From contig SUWG01000026.1 in NCBI GenBank assembly GCA_015061625.1, positions 1-37,026 on the forward strand: a DNA stretch of 37,026 bases. Direction: 5' to 3'. Each line of letters starts with the position of its first letter. The first letter of the stretch is position 1. This document shows, piece by piece, positions 9,722 to 16,605 of this stretch. This DNA comes from Lentisphaerota bacterium. GTDB taxonomy: Bacteria; Verrucomicrobiota; Lentisphaeria; Victivallales; Victivallaceae. The translations under genes and the position numbers were made by a program. The notes under the pieces are model-generated. The model was not told the origin of the DNA. It made no database searches and saw nothing but the letters and a program-made list of their open reading frames with translations.

Positions 9722-10654
9722 ATGAAACGCAAAGTAGTTATTTTCGGCGCAACCGGAGAAATAGGCGGTCGCATCGCATTTCTGGCTGCAGCAGCCGGTC
9801 ATGATGTAACCGGCGTAACCCGTGGGAAACGGCAATTTGAATTTGATGCAAAAGGCATCCGCTTTATCGAAGGCGATAAAACCGATGAAACTTTTCTGGC
9901 ACAATTGGCAAAAGAAAACAAGTTCAACGTCATTATAGATACGGTGCCGAATAAACTCAATGTCGATCTCTACGAAAAATATTTTCCCGGTATTGAAAAC
10001 GTATTCTTTTGCAGTTCAACCGGCACATTTGTTCCCTTGCAATATTTCCCGGCGGACGAAAATCACCCATGGCGCGAAGAAACCGCTTTCAATTTTTACC
10101 CGCAATGCGTGCGTGACAGTTACGCTTTGGAGCGTTACGCCGCAGGGAAATTCCCGGTGACGATTTTCCGACCGACCAACATTATAGGTGAGGGGAGGGT
10201 GCCATTGGAGTTGTGGGGAGCCAGAGATATTGAATTTTTCCGCAAATTAAAAGCCGGAGAACCGATCACCATTGCTCCGTGCGAAAACATCATGATTCAA
10301 TCCGGCTACAACTGGGATTTAGCCTCTGCTTTTGTGCTTGCTCTGGAGCATCCGGATGAAGTAAGGGGGGAAATATTTATCATTTCCTGTAAAAAAGCCA
10401 TAACACTGGGAACTTATTTGCAAACCGCAATGGATTACCTCGGCAGTCATTCGGAAATATCTCATTGCCCGGCGGAAAAACTGGTGGATATTTATCCACA
10501 AGTCACGATGCACTGGCGAATGGACTTTTTACTTTGTCACATGAATCTGGATATCTCCAAAGCAGAACGGATACTCGGATATTCTCCAACAAAAACTACA
10601 CAGGAAGGTTTGATCGCCTCCTTGCGTTGGTGCGAAAGCAGTGGTAAACTGTGA
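9722..10654 (+). CDS. NAD(P)-dependent epimerase/dehydratase-like protein (extended SDR)
   Basis: 310 residues. The N-terminal Rossmann motif KVVIFGATGEIGGR (residues 4-17) has the GxxGxxG spacing of extended SDRs. FFCSST (95-100) fits the catalytic-Ser strand and FRPTNIIGEG (149-158) fits the substrate-loop RPxxIxG motif. At the position of the catalytic YxxxK the sequence reads YALER (134-138), with Arg for Lys, so it may be a non-classical or binding-only member. It is monocistronic, divergent from the LacI gene, with its own promoter and terminator. The substrate is unknown; a nucleotide sugar is the default guess. Confidence 0.75.
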   Translation: MKRKVVIFGATGEIGGRIAFLAAAAGHDVTGVTRGKRQFEFDAKGIRFIEGDKTDETFLAQLAKENKFNVIIDTVPNKLNVDLYEKYFPGIENVFFCSSTGTFVPLQYFPADENHPWREETAFNFYPQCVRDSYALERYAAGKFPVTIFRPTNIIGEGRVPLELWGARDIEFFRKLKAGEPITIAPCENIMIQSGYNWDLASAFVLALEHPDEVRGEIFIISCKKAITLGTYLQTAMDYLGSHSEISHCPAEKLVDIYPQVTMHWRMDFLLCHMNLDISKAERILGYSPTKTTQEGLIASLRWCESSGKL

Positions 10655-10663
10655 AATATTGCC

Positions 10664-10706
10664 AAAATACAAAATCCCGGTCTTAAACCGGGATTTTTGT
10701 ATTTTT
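10664..10706. terminator. Bidirectional terminator
   Basis: AAAATACAAAATCCCGGT pairs with ACCGGGATTTTTGTATTTT with one bulge around a short loop, giving a GC core flanked by A/T tracts on both sides. It serves the SDR gene (plus) and the DUF2339 gene (minus), which converge here. Confidence 0.88.
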
Positions 10707-10715
10707 AGCCTATAT

Positions 10716-12707
10716 TTACTGCATTTTGAAAAAATCTTTCCGGCGGACATAAAGGAGTGCGGCCAACAACAGCAAAATTCCGATTGACGCAGAAACGACA
10801 GAGCGCAACACCATACCGACTCCGGACATATCAAAACACAGCACTTTTAATGCTGTTGCAAAAAATATCACCAAAGCGGACAAACGCAATGCCAGAATTT
10901 TCCGGCAAATTCCCCAAGCAAGCACAATAACACCAATCAGCCCCCAAACTATCGAAAGTCCAACCGTGGCAAATGCAGGAATAAATACATTCATAGCCTG
11001 CCAACATTCTGCTGTAATACAGGCAAATGCAGCCACTCCGCCGAGAAACAAAACAATTTGCGCAATTGACGAAAAACTTTTTGAAATCTCATCATCACCG
11101 GAAGCATGATTGAGCGCACATCCGGTGAGAATAATGGACAGCACATAGATCCAGTAAGATGAAATATTGTGAAGTAAATAAGCCAAATAAGGAGTCGGCG
11201 GTAAAAATTCAGGCAGAGTGAAAACAGTAAGTATTAACAGTATAACAGAAGAAACTCCCCAAAATAGCAAGCGATATTTGCTGGCGCAAACCGCCATCAT
11301 TACTGCGGCAAAAGCGAGAAAGGCAGTAAGCCATTGAGTGCCGTTTAACAGAAAATAAATCGTTGCCGCCGCCATTACACAACTTATAATTGAAAAAAAG
11401 TTTTTTATGACTGTTTTTTCAGTTTTTACACAGCAATACAATCCCCGGAGGGCAATCAAACCGACCAGAAAAGTAATCATGGCAGGCACATAAATATTCA
11501 GCTCGACCGCCGGTGGAATAACCACACTTAAAAAGACAACGAGAGAAAAAACATGAGTGAACAGATGAATATTGGAAAAATTATTCTCTTTGTTTTTCAA
11601 CAAACAAGGAACGAGCGGAGCAAAACAATTAAGAAAGAGCAGTGGCAGGGTTTCCATAAAAAAGGCATCTTTTAAAGACTCATAAATATGCAACATTGCA
11701 ACCGCATAGAGAAAAGCAACTGCACAGTATTGCAAAATCCAATTTTTCCGGTAAGCAAGCCAGAGTGCACCGAGATTTACCGCCGTGATCCACAACAAGG
11801 CAAAACATGAAGTGCCGATCGATTCAAAACACAACGGGGCTGCAAATCCGCCAATACAGCCCACGATTCCAATACTCATGGCATTGGTTTTCCATGCGGC
11901 ACCAACAGCAAGCGATGCGACAATGCCGAGCAAAACAAAGGCAAGCCATTCAGGATAGACCGCATACAGATTGCATCCTGCGAACAACGCGAAAAAGGCC
12001 AATGCAAAGCCGCCGCCTGAAACCGTTAAAATCCAATTGCGGTACTTGCTTTTCGGTTTTTTACAGAGAAAAAAGACTCCGCCAAGCGCAACCGCAACAC
12101 CGGCAAAGGTCAACAAAATCACCAGTATTTGAATCGAGAAATACTGACGGTCAAACGAAAATTTAAGCAGAAAAACCAAACTTGCTAAAACAGCCAGTAC
12201 ACCGCCACGAATCAACCAGGTCGTAACAGTCGTATATTCATGGGAAAGTTGTTCTGATGAATCTTCTTCTCCCGAACAAATCCAATGCCACGCTTTTTTT
12301 GCGGGAGATGTCTTTGCGGAAGGCTTCCCGTCGCACAGGGGAGCAGTCAATGGAGCAGCAACCATCTTCAAAGAATTTTCAACTGCCGGGGCAGATGAAA
12401 GCAGAATAGCCGATTTGATTTCCGGCTGTTCCGATTGAGGGCAGGGGACTTGCGCGGTTGTTTCATCGGATGCATACGGCGGCACAAGTGCTTTTTCAGT
12501 GTTGATCGCAGTTATTATCGGTGTCGTGGCTTGTGGTTGGAGCGGCGCGTCCGGATGAATTGTTCCTGAATTGTAAACCCCGCCTTGTCGATCGCGTGTC
12601 AACTTTTCAATTTGTTCACTTACTTGTCGCAAAGATTCATGAAATCTTACGATTGCGATCAATATTATTATCTCCAGTACTAACAACAAAATAATTATTG
12701 TATCCAT
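10716..12707 (-). CDS. DUF2339 multi-pass membrane protein
   Basis: 663 residues from the start chosen here. One N-terminal transmembrane helix (DTIIILLLVLEIIILIAIV) is followed by a coiled-coil-like stretch (RFHESLRQVSEQIEKLTRD), a low-complexity Pro/Ala/Thr linker, and then a large polytopic region with well over fifteen hydrophobic segments to the C-terminus. This matches DUF2339 proteins, predicted inner-membrane proteins of unknown function. An in-frame ATG at 12758 lies upstream of the probable transcription start (promoter 12737-12765), so the ATG at 12707, preceded by AAAGGAAAGGA, is preferred; ATG 12716 is a second possibility. It is a single-gene unit. Confidence 0.78.
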   Translation of the reverse strand: MDTIIILLLVLEIIILIAIVRFHESLRQVSEQIEKLTRDRQGGVYNSGTIHPDAPLQPQATTPIITAINTEKALVPPYASDETTAQVPCPQSEQPEIKSAILLSSAPAVENSLKMVAAPLTAPLCDGKPSAKTSPAKKAWHWICSGEEDSSEQLSHEYTTVTTWLIRGGVLAVLASLVFLLKFSFDRQYFSIQILVILLTFAGVAVALGGVFFLCKKPKSKYRNWILTVSGGGFALAFFALFAGCNLYAVYPEWLAFVLLGIVASLAVGAAWKTNAMSIGIVGCIGGFAAPLCFESIGTSCFALLWITAVNLGALWLAYRKNWILQYCAVAFLYAVAMLHIYESLKDAFFMETLPLLFLNCFAPLVPCLLKNKENNFSNIHLFTHVFSLVVFLSVVIPPAVELNIYVPAMITFLVGLIALRGLYCCVKTEKTVIKNFFSIISCVMAAATIYFLLNGTQWLTAFLAFAAVMMAVCASKYRLLFWGVSSVILLILTVFTLPEFLPPTPYLAYLLHNISSYWIYVLSIILTGCALNHASGDDEISKSFSSIAQIVLFLGGVAAFACITAECWQAMNVFIPAFATVGLSIVWGLIGVIVLAWGICRKILALRLSALVIFFATALKVLCFDMSGVGMVLRSVVSASIGILLLLAALLYVRRKDFFKMQ

Positions 12708-12736
12708 GAAAAACATCCTTTCCTTTACTATAATAA

Positions 12737-12765
12737 AATATATAATTAAAACTATCATTTGTCAA
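12737..12765 (-). promoter_or_regulatory. Consensus promoter for the DUF2339 gene
   Basis: On the minus strand: TTGACA (12765-12760), 17 bp, TATATT (12742-12737). Transcription should start near 12730, which excludes the longest reading frame start at 12758. Confidence 0.82.
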
Positions 12766-12896
12766 GCATCAAATATCGCTCAAACGTTGAAAAAGTCTAC
12801 GGGTTGAGCGCACCTGACACTTACTTGGTTCCGGTACACTTTTTTTATTCAACCTTTCTCCAGATGGCTAAAAACCTTATTTCTGCCCATTTCAGA

Positions 12897-12927
12897 ATGT
12901 CGCATAATGGACGTAGTTATGTCAACT
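12897..12927 (+). other. attL: left dif-like junction of the Xer element
   Basis: XerC-arm-like ATGTCGCATAA (12897-12907), a 9-nt central region TGGACGTAG, and XerD-arm-like TTATGTCAACT (12917-12927). The XerC side belongs to the chromosome and the XerD side to the element. A canonical dif has a 6-nt central region, so this hybrid carries the extended spacer seen in folded-attP systems such as CTXphi. Confidence 0.78.
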
Positions 12928-13056
12928 GGCATTTTTATGGTTAATTCGGCAAACAAGCATATTGGCGATATATAAGGGGGTGGGGTGCCCTTGTATATCG
13001 CCAATATGGGAAGTTTGCCACTTATCCAGTTGGCATAATGGCGCATTATGCGATCG
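12897..13056. other. Folded attP-like structure, copy 1 (two inverted dif-like sites)
   Basis: The left site TCGCATAATG...TTATGTCAACTGG (12900-12929) is mirrored by a site on the opposite strand, TCGCATAATG...TTATGCCAACTGG (13053-13026). Between them, GGCAAAC (12948-12954) pairs with GTTTGCC (13013-13019), and 21 nt at 12958-12978 pair with 12988-13008 with one mismatch around a 9-nt loop GGTGGGGTG. As single strand the 160 nt would close into one long hairpin whose base holds paired XerC- and XerD-like arms with an unpaired centre (9 versus 7 nt). This is the design of the CTXphi attP(+) hairpin. Confidence 0.8.
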
Positions 13057-13303
13057 TTCTAAAATACTGCAGTCTGTGGGTGGGGGCAGCTGTGGGGGTA
13101 AAACCCCCTCAAGCCGCAGAGCGACCAGGAGATTATTTGCAAGTGGTGCTGCTTAAATTTTCCCTGGTTAAAAAACTCACTCAACACCTCATCAAAAGCC
13201 CAGGCAACAAATGTTGCCAAGACAAATATATTTGTCATTCTCGCGTGCGTGCGTGTGCGCGCGGTCTTCTTCTTGGTAATATTGTTAGATTACAGGCCAC
13301 TTT
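13057..13303. other. Noncoding, hairpin-rich candidate replication origin, copy 1
   Basis: This stretch has no convincing gene. It contains a GGGGGT-AAA-ACCCCC hairpin (13094-13108), a GGCAAC-AAAT-GTTGCC hairpin (13203-13218), a 16-bp perfect palindrome GACAAATATATTTGTC (13221-13236), and a 22-nt alternating pyrimidine-purine run (13242-13263). Next comes CTTCTTCTTGGTAATA (13266-13281), which loosely resembles the TCTTGATA nick region of pC194/pUB110-type origins. The clustering suggests the double- or single-strand origin; the nick site is a guess. Confidence 0.4.
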
Positions 13304-13657
13304 TTACTCTTTTGTCTGCTCCGGTATTATTTCAGGCGGATTTACCGAAAAATTCAATATTTTTTTGTTTTCTTCTTCAAAATCCAACCCAAAACCTTCC
13401 GGCAATAGAGCACCTGCCACTTCCAACTCCTTCAGTGCTTTCTTTAAATTATCTTGCATGGCAATTTTTCTGACCTCGATAAAAGAAACATAAAGCATAT
13501 TTTCATATTGATAGAGTTTTAACTTTTTTTCCTTTACCATTTGAGATATTCGCCCTTGAGTTTTATCCAGCATCTTAGCGGCCGTTGCTTGCGATATTAA
13601 GCCTCCGCTTTTTAGCCACATTTCAGTAAACCATGTTACGAACTGTATTTGATCCAT
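13304..13657 (-). CDS. Small HTH protein, probable element repressor (copy 1)
   Basis: 117 residues. Residues 18-62 fit a helix-turn-helix (LISQATAAKMLDKTQGRISQ, with the second helix around TQGRISQMVKE), followed by a short beta-like segment (LKLYQYENMLYVSF), a helical region (65-82) and an acidic C-terminal tail. RBS AAGGAGG lies 8 nt before the ATG. It is divergent from the OB-fold-like and rep genes, with two near-palindromes in the shared intergenic region. That layout equals rstR versus rstA/rstB in CTXphi. I infer a repressor of rep transcription; sequence alone does not show relatedness to RstR. Confidence 0.65.
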   Translation of the reverse strand: MDQIQFVTWFTEMWLKSGGLISQATAAKMLDKTQGRISQMVKEKKLKLYQYENMLYVSFIEVRKIAMQDNLKKALKELEVAGALLPEGFGLDFEEENKKILNFSVNPPEIIPEQTKE

Positions 13658-13740
13658 AGCGTTATCCTCCTTAAGTTGGCTTTGTCAACCACATACTATA
13701 TTATCCTTTAACTTTTTTTCCAGTTTTTTGTTTTCATCAT

Positions 13741-13769
13741 TTGCTAAAGTATCGTTTAGAATATATATT
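13741..13769 (+). promoter_or_regulatory. Promoter of the OB-fold-like/rep operon, copy 1
   Basis: TTGCTA (13741-13746), 17 bp, TATATT (13764-13769). The first near-palindrome (13744-13759) overlaps the -35 and spacer. Confidence 0.55.
13744..13759. promoter_or_regulatory. Operator-like palindrome 1, copy 1
   Basis: CTAAAGTATCGTTTAG has CTAAA/TTTAG arms. It overlaps the rep promoter. A sister site lies 34 bp (about three helical turns) downstream. Confidence 0.55.
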
Positions 13770-13777
13770 TTTTAAAA

Positions 13778-13793
13778 CTAAAGGATACTTTAG
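13778..13793. promoter_or_regulatory. Operator-like palindrome 2, copy 1
   Basis: CTAAAGGATACTTTAG has CTAAAG/CTTTAG arms. It lies at the predicted transcription start, 29 nt before the first ATG. Confidence 0.55.
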
Positions 13794-13821
13794 AAAAAGT
13801 ATTGCAAAAAAGGAGAAAAAA

Positions 13822-14085
13822 ATGGAAAAAATTCAATTATCGGGCGTAGTGCAATCGGTTCGAACGCCAGCAAAGGGCAAAAATAGTTATGCCGATATAG
13901 GTTTTATCGGCGGTGGATTTACCTTGCCGATCACTCCGGAGATCTTTTCAAAGGTCGAATCATTGATTGAAAAACCTTGCATAATAACAGTTGGCGTCAC
14001 TCCAATTTCTGCCAATAATCGCTTTGGCACTCCGTCAACCGTATTTGATCCAGTAAAACTCATTGACATTAAGCCGGGAAGTTGA
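13822..14085 (+). CDS. Small OB-fold-like protein, candidate ssDNA-binding protein (copy 1)
   Basis: 87 residues from the ATG preceded by AGGAG at 7-8 nt; a longer frame from 13741 starts inside the promoter and is rejected. The protein is mostly short beta-strand-like segments (KIQLSGVVQSVRT, SYADIGFIGGGFTLPI, PCIITVGVTPIS, VFDPVKLIDIK). This fits a small OB-fold such as the gene V-type proteins of filamentous phages, but no diagnostic motif is present. It lies 10 nt upstream of rep. Rolling-circle elements often pair the initiator with a ssDNA-binding protein (compare rstB in CTXphi), which is the basis of the guess. Confidence 0.55.
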   Translation: MEKIQLSGVVQSVRTPAKGKNSYADIGFIGGGFTLPITPEIFSKVESLIEKPCIITVGVTPISANNRFGTPSTVFDPVKLIDIKPGS

Positions 14086-14095
14086 GGGCAGGGGA

Positions 14096-15250
14096 ATGAA
14101 CAAAAAAGAAAGTGCCCTGCCGCATATCGGGAAGCTCAAGCAGGACACTCAACAAGGTAATGGAGTAAATATAATTCATACTCCGGAAGATTTCAAGTTG
14201 CATTTTGAATATTTTCAGCGATTCAAACTTCAGCATGATAGTCAAAATTTGCTTTTCGATCAAGGCCTGATTCACGACAAATCTCAATACTATAACTGCC
14301 ATCGGAATTATTTTGCAAGCATTGTTTCCCTGATGCGTAACCCCGATTCCAATCGGGCATATTATGATGGAATCGTCACCTGCTCAAATTCCAAAGCATG
14401 TCCAGTGTGTGCCCCTCGCATAATGGGCAAGAGATCTGCTGAAATCAGAACTGCTGTTTGGCGTTGGTTGAATCTTGCTTCGGAAAATACCTGCTATATG
14501 CTTACTTTAACTTTTGCACATAAAATAACTGATTCACTTGAATATCTTCTGAAACTTTTCAGCATGGCGGTTCAGATTTTCTGGGCAAATGGTAGCGTCA
14601 AAAGGCTATTTAATCGCAATGGCTATCGTGGTCGCATTACATCGCTGGAAATTCAATATTCTCGGCACAACGGATTTCATCCTCATCAACATATTTTATT
14701 TTTCTCAAGAAAAAGTATGTTTGATATAGAAAAACTCCGTCACTTTTGGCTTTCTGCACTTTCTTCTGTTGGTCTTTCGGGCCTGTCAGATATTGCCCTC
14801 GATCTGATCGAGGCTCGTTCAGCAGAAAACTATCTTACTAAAATATCTTCGGAAATGGCTTTGGGAAACCTGAAACAGGGCAGGGGAATCAATCATTACT
14901 CCCCGATGCAACTGCTTGCCGAAGTCGGAGCCGGTTATGTCTGGGCAAAAGATGTTTGGTGTGAATATTTCAAAGCAACCAAAGGAATCCACTCTCTCTA
15001 CTGGTCAAAGCACCTTAAAGCATTTTTCGGGATCAATGAAGTGTCTGACAATCAAATCGCCAGTGGCGTAACAGATCACAATCTGCAAAGATTTCTTGAT
15101 TTCCCAGCCTACTACTTCCGTCGGCTGTCCGTGGATCACAAAGCAACCCTCCGGAAATATGCTGCATTCAACCAGTGGGATAAAGCAAGTGCATTGCTGG
15201 ATGAGTTAAATATAATTCACTGGAAAGAATACTCAGAACAACTATTATAA
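14096..15250 (+). CDS. rep: Rolling-circle replication initiator (HUH Rep), copy 1
   Basis: 384 residues from the ATG at 14096, preceded by GAGGG at 8 nt; an upstream in-frame ATG at 14063 overlaps the previous gene and has no RBS. Motifs by this numbering: Cys96, Cys102 and Cys105 in CSNSKACPVCAPRIMGKRSA (a putative metal-binding knuckle common in plasmid Rep proteins), MLTLTFAH (135-142, motif I), HPHQHILFF with the HUH pair His197/His199, and ENYLTKISSEMALG with Tyr246 as the candidate nicking tyrosine. It should nick the origin, covalently bind the 5' end and drive rolling-circle synthesis, making the single strand that folds into the attP-like hairpin. There is one catalytic Tyr, as in plasmid and phage satellite initiators. 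Confidence 0.85.
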   Translation: MNKKESALPHIGKLKQDTQQGNGVNIIHTPEDFKLHFEYFQRFKLQHDSQNLLFDQGLIHDKSQYYNCHRNYFASIVSLMRNPDSNRAYYDGIVTCSNSKACPVCAPRIMGKRSAEIRTAVWRWLNLASENTCYMLTLTFAHKITDSLEYLLKLFSMAVQIFWANGSVKRLFNRNGYRGRITSLEIQYSRHNGFHPHQHILFFSRKSMFDIEKLRHFWLSALSSVGLSGLSDIALDLIEARSAENYLTKISSEMALGNLKQGRGINHYSPMQLLAEVGAGYVWAKDVWCEYFKATKGIHSLYWSKHLKAFFGINEVSDNQIASGVTDHNLQRFLDFPAYYFRRLSVDHKATLRKYAAFNQWDKASALLDELNIIHWKEYSEQLL

Positions 15251-15315
15251 CAACAAATATTGCTTGAACTCAACATCTCCTTTTTTTTGAATAAAAAAAC
15301 GTTTTAAGGCGTTTT

Positions 15316-15352
15316 AAGCACATTTTGCACTTGCCCGGTGTCGAATGTGCTT
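15316..15352 (+). terminator. Stem-loop after rep (terminator or single-strand origin), copy 1
   Basis: AAGCACATT (15316-15324) pairs with AATGTGCTT (15344-15352), 9 bp, around a 19-nt loop and is followed by TCTC. Just before it is a direct repeat CGTTTTAAG/CGTTTTAAG. The long loop and weak T-tract make a plain terminator uncertain. The rest of 15251-15406 holds nothing coding. Confidence 0.4.
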
Positions 15353-15406
15353 TCTCATCCAATTGCTCTTCAGATGGCTAAAAACCGCATTTCTGCCCAT
15401 TTTAGA

Positions 15407-15437
15407 ATGTCGCATAATGGACGTAGTTATGTCAACT
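15407..15437 (+). other. Internal dif-like junction between the tandem copies
   Basis: ATGTCGCATAA, TGGACGTAG and TTATGTCAACT, identical to attL but with both arms belonging to the element. Such a site at each unit boundary is expected if a second copy integrated at the junction, or if a rolling-circle multimer was inserted. Confidence 0.76.
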
Positions 15438-15566
15438 GGCATTTTTATGGTTAATTCGGCAAACAAGCATATTGGCGATATATAAGGGGGTGGGGTGCCC
15501 TTGTATATCGCCAATATGGGAAGTTTGCCACTTATCCAGTTGGCATAATGGCGCATTATGCGATCG
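15407..15566. other. Folded attP-like structure, copy 2
   Basis: Same sequence and folding as 12897-13056. Inverted dif-like sites lie at 15410-15439 and 15536-15563, with the long inner stem at 15468-15488/15498-15518. Confidence 0.8.
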
Positions 15567-15813
15567 TTCTAAAATACTGCAGTCTGTGGGTGGGGGCAGC
15601 TGTGGGGGTAAAACCCCCTCAAGCCGCAGAGCGACCAGGAGATTATTTGCAAGTGGTGCTGCTTAAATTTTCCCTGGTTAAAAAACTCACTCAACACCTC
15701 ATCAAAAGCCCAGGCAACAAATGTTGCCAAGACAAATATATTTGTCATTCTCGCGTGCGTGCGTGTGCGCGCGGTCTTCTTCTTGGTAATATTGTTAGAT
15801 TACAGGCCACTTT
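15567..15813. other. Noncoding candidate replication origin, copy 2
   Basis: Same hairpins and alternating pyrimidine-purine run as copy 1, shifted by 2,510: hairpins at 15604-15618 and 15713-15728, palindrome at 15731-15746, alternating run at 15752-15773. Confidence 0.4.
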
Positions 15814-16167
15814 TTACTCTTTTGTCTGCTCCGGTATTATTTCAGGCGGATTTACCGAAAAATTCAATATTTTTTTGTTTTCTTCTTCAAAATCCAACCC
15901 AAAACCTTCCGGCAATAGAGCACCTGCCACTTCCAACTCCTTCAGTGCTTTCTTTAAATTATCTTGCATGGCAATTTTTCTGACCTCGATAAAAGAAACA
16001 TAAAGCATATTTTCATATTGATAGAGTTTTAACTTTTTTTCCTTTACCATTTGAGATATTCGCCCTTGAGTTTTATCCAGCATCTTAGCGGCCGTTGCTT
16101 GCGATATTAAGCCTCCGCTTTTTAGCCACATTTCAGTAAACCATGTTACGAACTGTATTTGATCCAT
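15814..16167 (-). CDS. Small HTH protein, probable element repressor (copy 2)
   Basis: Identical in protein sequence to the copy-1 gene at 13304-13657 (117 residues, HTH at about 18-62, acidic tail), with the same RBS and the same divergent arrangement. Two identical repressor genes would double the dose controlling both rep promoters, which may help keep the array quiet. Confidence 0.65.
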   Translation of the reverse strand: MDQIQFVTWFTEMWLKSGGLISQATAAKMLDKTQGRISQMVKEKKLKLYQYENMLYVSFIEVRKIAMQDNLKKALKELEVAGALLPEGFGLDFEEENKKILNFSVNPPEIIPEQTKE

Positions 16168-16250
16168 AGCGTTATCCTCCTTAAGTTGGCTTTGTCAACC
16201 ACATACTATATTATCCTTTAACTTTTTTTCCAGTTTTTTGTTTTCATCAT

Positions 16251-16279
16251 TTGCTAAAGTATCGTTTAGAATATATATT
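16251..16279 (+). promoter_or_regulatory. Promoter of the OB-fold-like/rep operon, copy 2
   Basis: TTGCTA (16251-16256), 17 bp, TATATT (16274-16279), as in copy 1. Confidence 0.55.
16254..16269. promoter_or_regulatory. Operator-like palindrome 1, copy 2
   Basis: CTAAAGTATCGTTTAG, overlapping the -35 and spacer. Confidence 0.55.
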
Positions 16280-16287
16280 TTTTAAAA

Positions 16288-16303
16288 CTAAAGGATACTT
16301 TAG
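16288..16303. promoter_or_regulatory. Operator-like palindrome 2, copy 2
   Basis: CTAAAGGATACTTTAG, 34 bp from the first site. Confidence 0.55.
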
Positions 16304-16331
16304 AAAAAGTATTGCAAAAAAGGAGAAAAAA

Positions 16332-16595
16332 ATGGAAAAAATTCAATTATCGGGCGTAGTGCAATCGGTTCGAACGCCAGCAAAGGGCAAAAATAGTTAT
16401 GCCGATATAGGTTTTATCGGCGGTGGATTTACCTTGCCGATCACTCCGGAGATCTTTTCAAAGGTCGAATCATTGATTGAAAAACCTTGCATAATAACAG
16501 TTGGCGTCACTCCAATTTCTGCCAATAATCGCTTTGGCACTCCGTCAACCGTATTTGATCCAGTAAAACTCATTGACATTAAGCCGGGAAGTTGA
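16332..16595 (+). CDS. Small OB-fold-like protein, candidate ssDNA-binding protein (copy 2)
   Basis: 87 residues, identical to the copy-1 product at 13822-14085, with the same RBS and a 10-nt gap to rep. The function is inferred from the beta-rich pattern and the position next to a rolling-circle initiator. Confidence 0.55.
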   Translation: MEKIQLSGVVQSVRTPAKGKNSYADIGFIGGGFTLPITPEIFSKVESLIEKPCIITVGVTPISANNRFGTPSTVFDPVKLIDIKPGS

Positions 16596-16605
16596 GGGCA
16601 GGGGA

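Larger units (their letters stand above)
12908..15417 (+). mobile_element. Xer-dependent integrative element, tandem copy 1 (2,510 bp)
   Basis: One repeat unit, counted from the end of one XerC arm to the end of the next. It contains the attP-like hairpin, a hairpin-rich noncoding region (13057-13303), a minus-strand HTH gene, a plus-strand OB-fold-like gene and rep. No integrase, transposase or coat gene is present. Copy 2 follows directly with the same encoded products and the same noncoding landmarks. This fits integrative mobile elements exploiting Xer (IMEX), particularly satellite forms related in design to TLCphi or RS1. Whether it packages with a helper filamentous phage or persists as a plasmid is unknown. 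Confidence 0.8.

Noticed and set aside
12708..12758. Longer N-terminus of the DUF2339 protein
   Set aside because: That start precedes the promoter's -10 box, so it would not be on the transcript.
13077..13098. G-quadruplex in the G-rich stretch
   Set aside because: Only three separate runs of three or more G are present, so a standard intramolecular quadruplex is not supported.
13272..13284. Geminivirus-like TAATATT nonanucleotide as the nick site
   Set aside because: GGTAATATTGT only partly matches, is not in a hairpin loop, and the Rep here is not of the circovirus/geminivirus class.
12962..13493. Plus-strand reading frames across the attP fold and opposite the HTH gene
   Set aside because: They run through the hairpin and noncoding block, have no RBS, and the HTH gene on the other strand has a strong RBS and a sensible HTH product.
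14096..15250. Rep read as an IS200/IS605 or IS91 HUH transposase
   Set aside because: The N-terminal Cys knuckle, MLTLTFAH motif, HPHQH and single Tyr in ENYLTKISSE fit plasmid/phage Rep proteins; IS200 TnpA is much shorter and IS91 ends are not seen.
15314..15556. Minus-strand 80-residue frame over the internal att site (and its 65-residue partner at 12849-13046)
   Set aside because: It spans the inverted dif-like sites and long stem; the product is an artefact of the palindromic sequence, and the frame differs between the two junctions.
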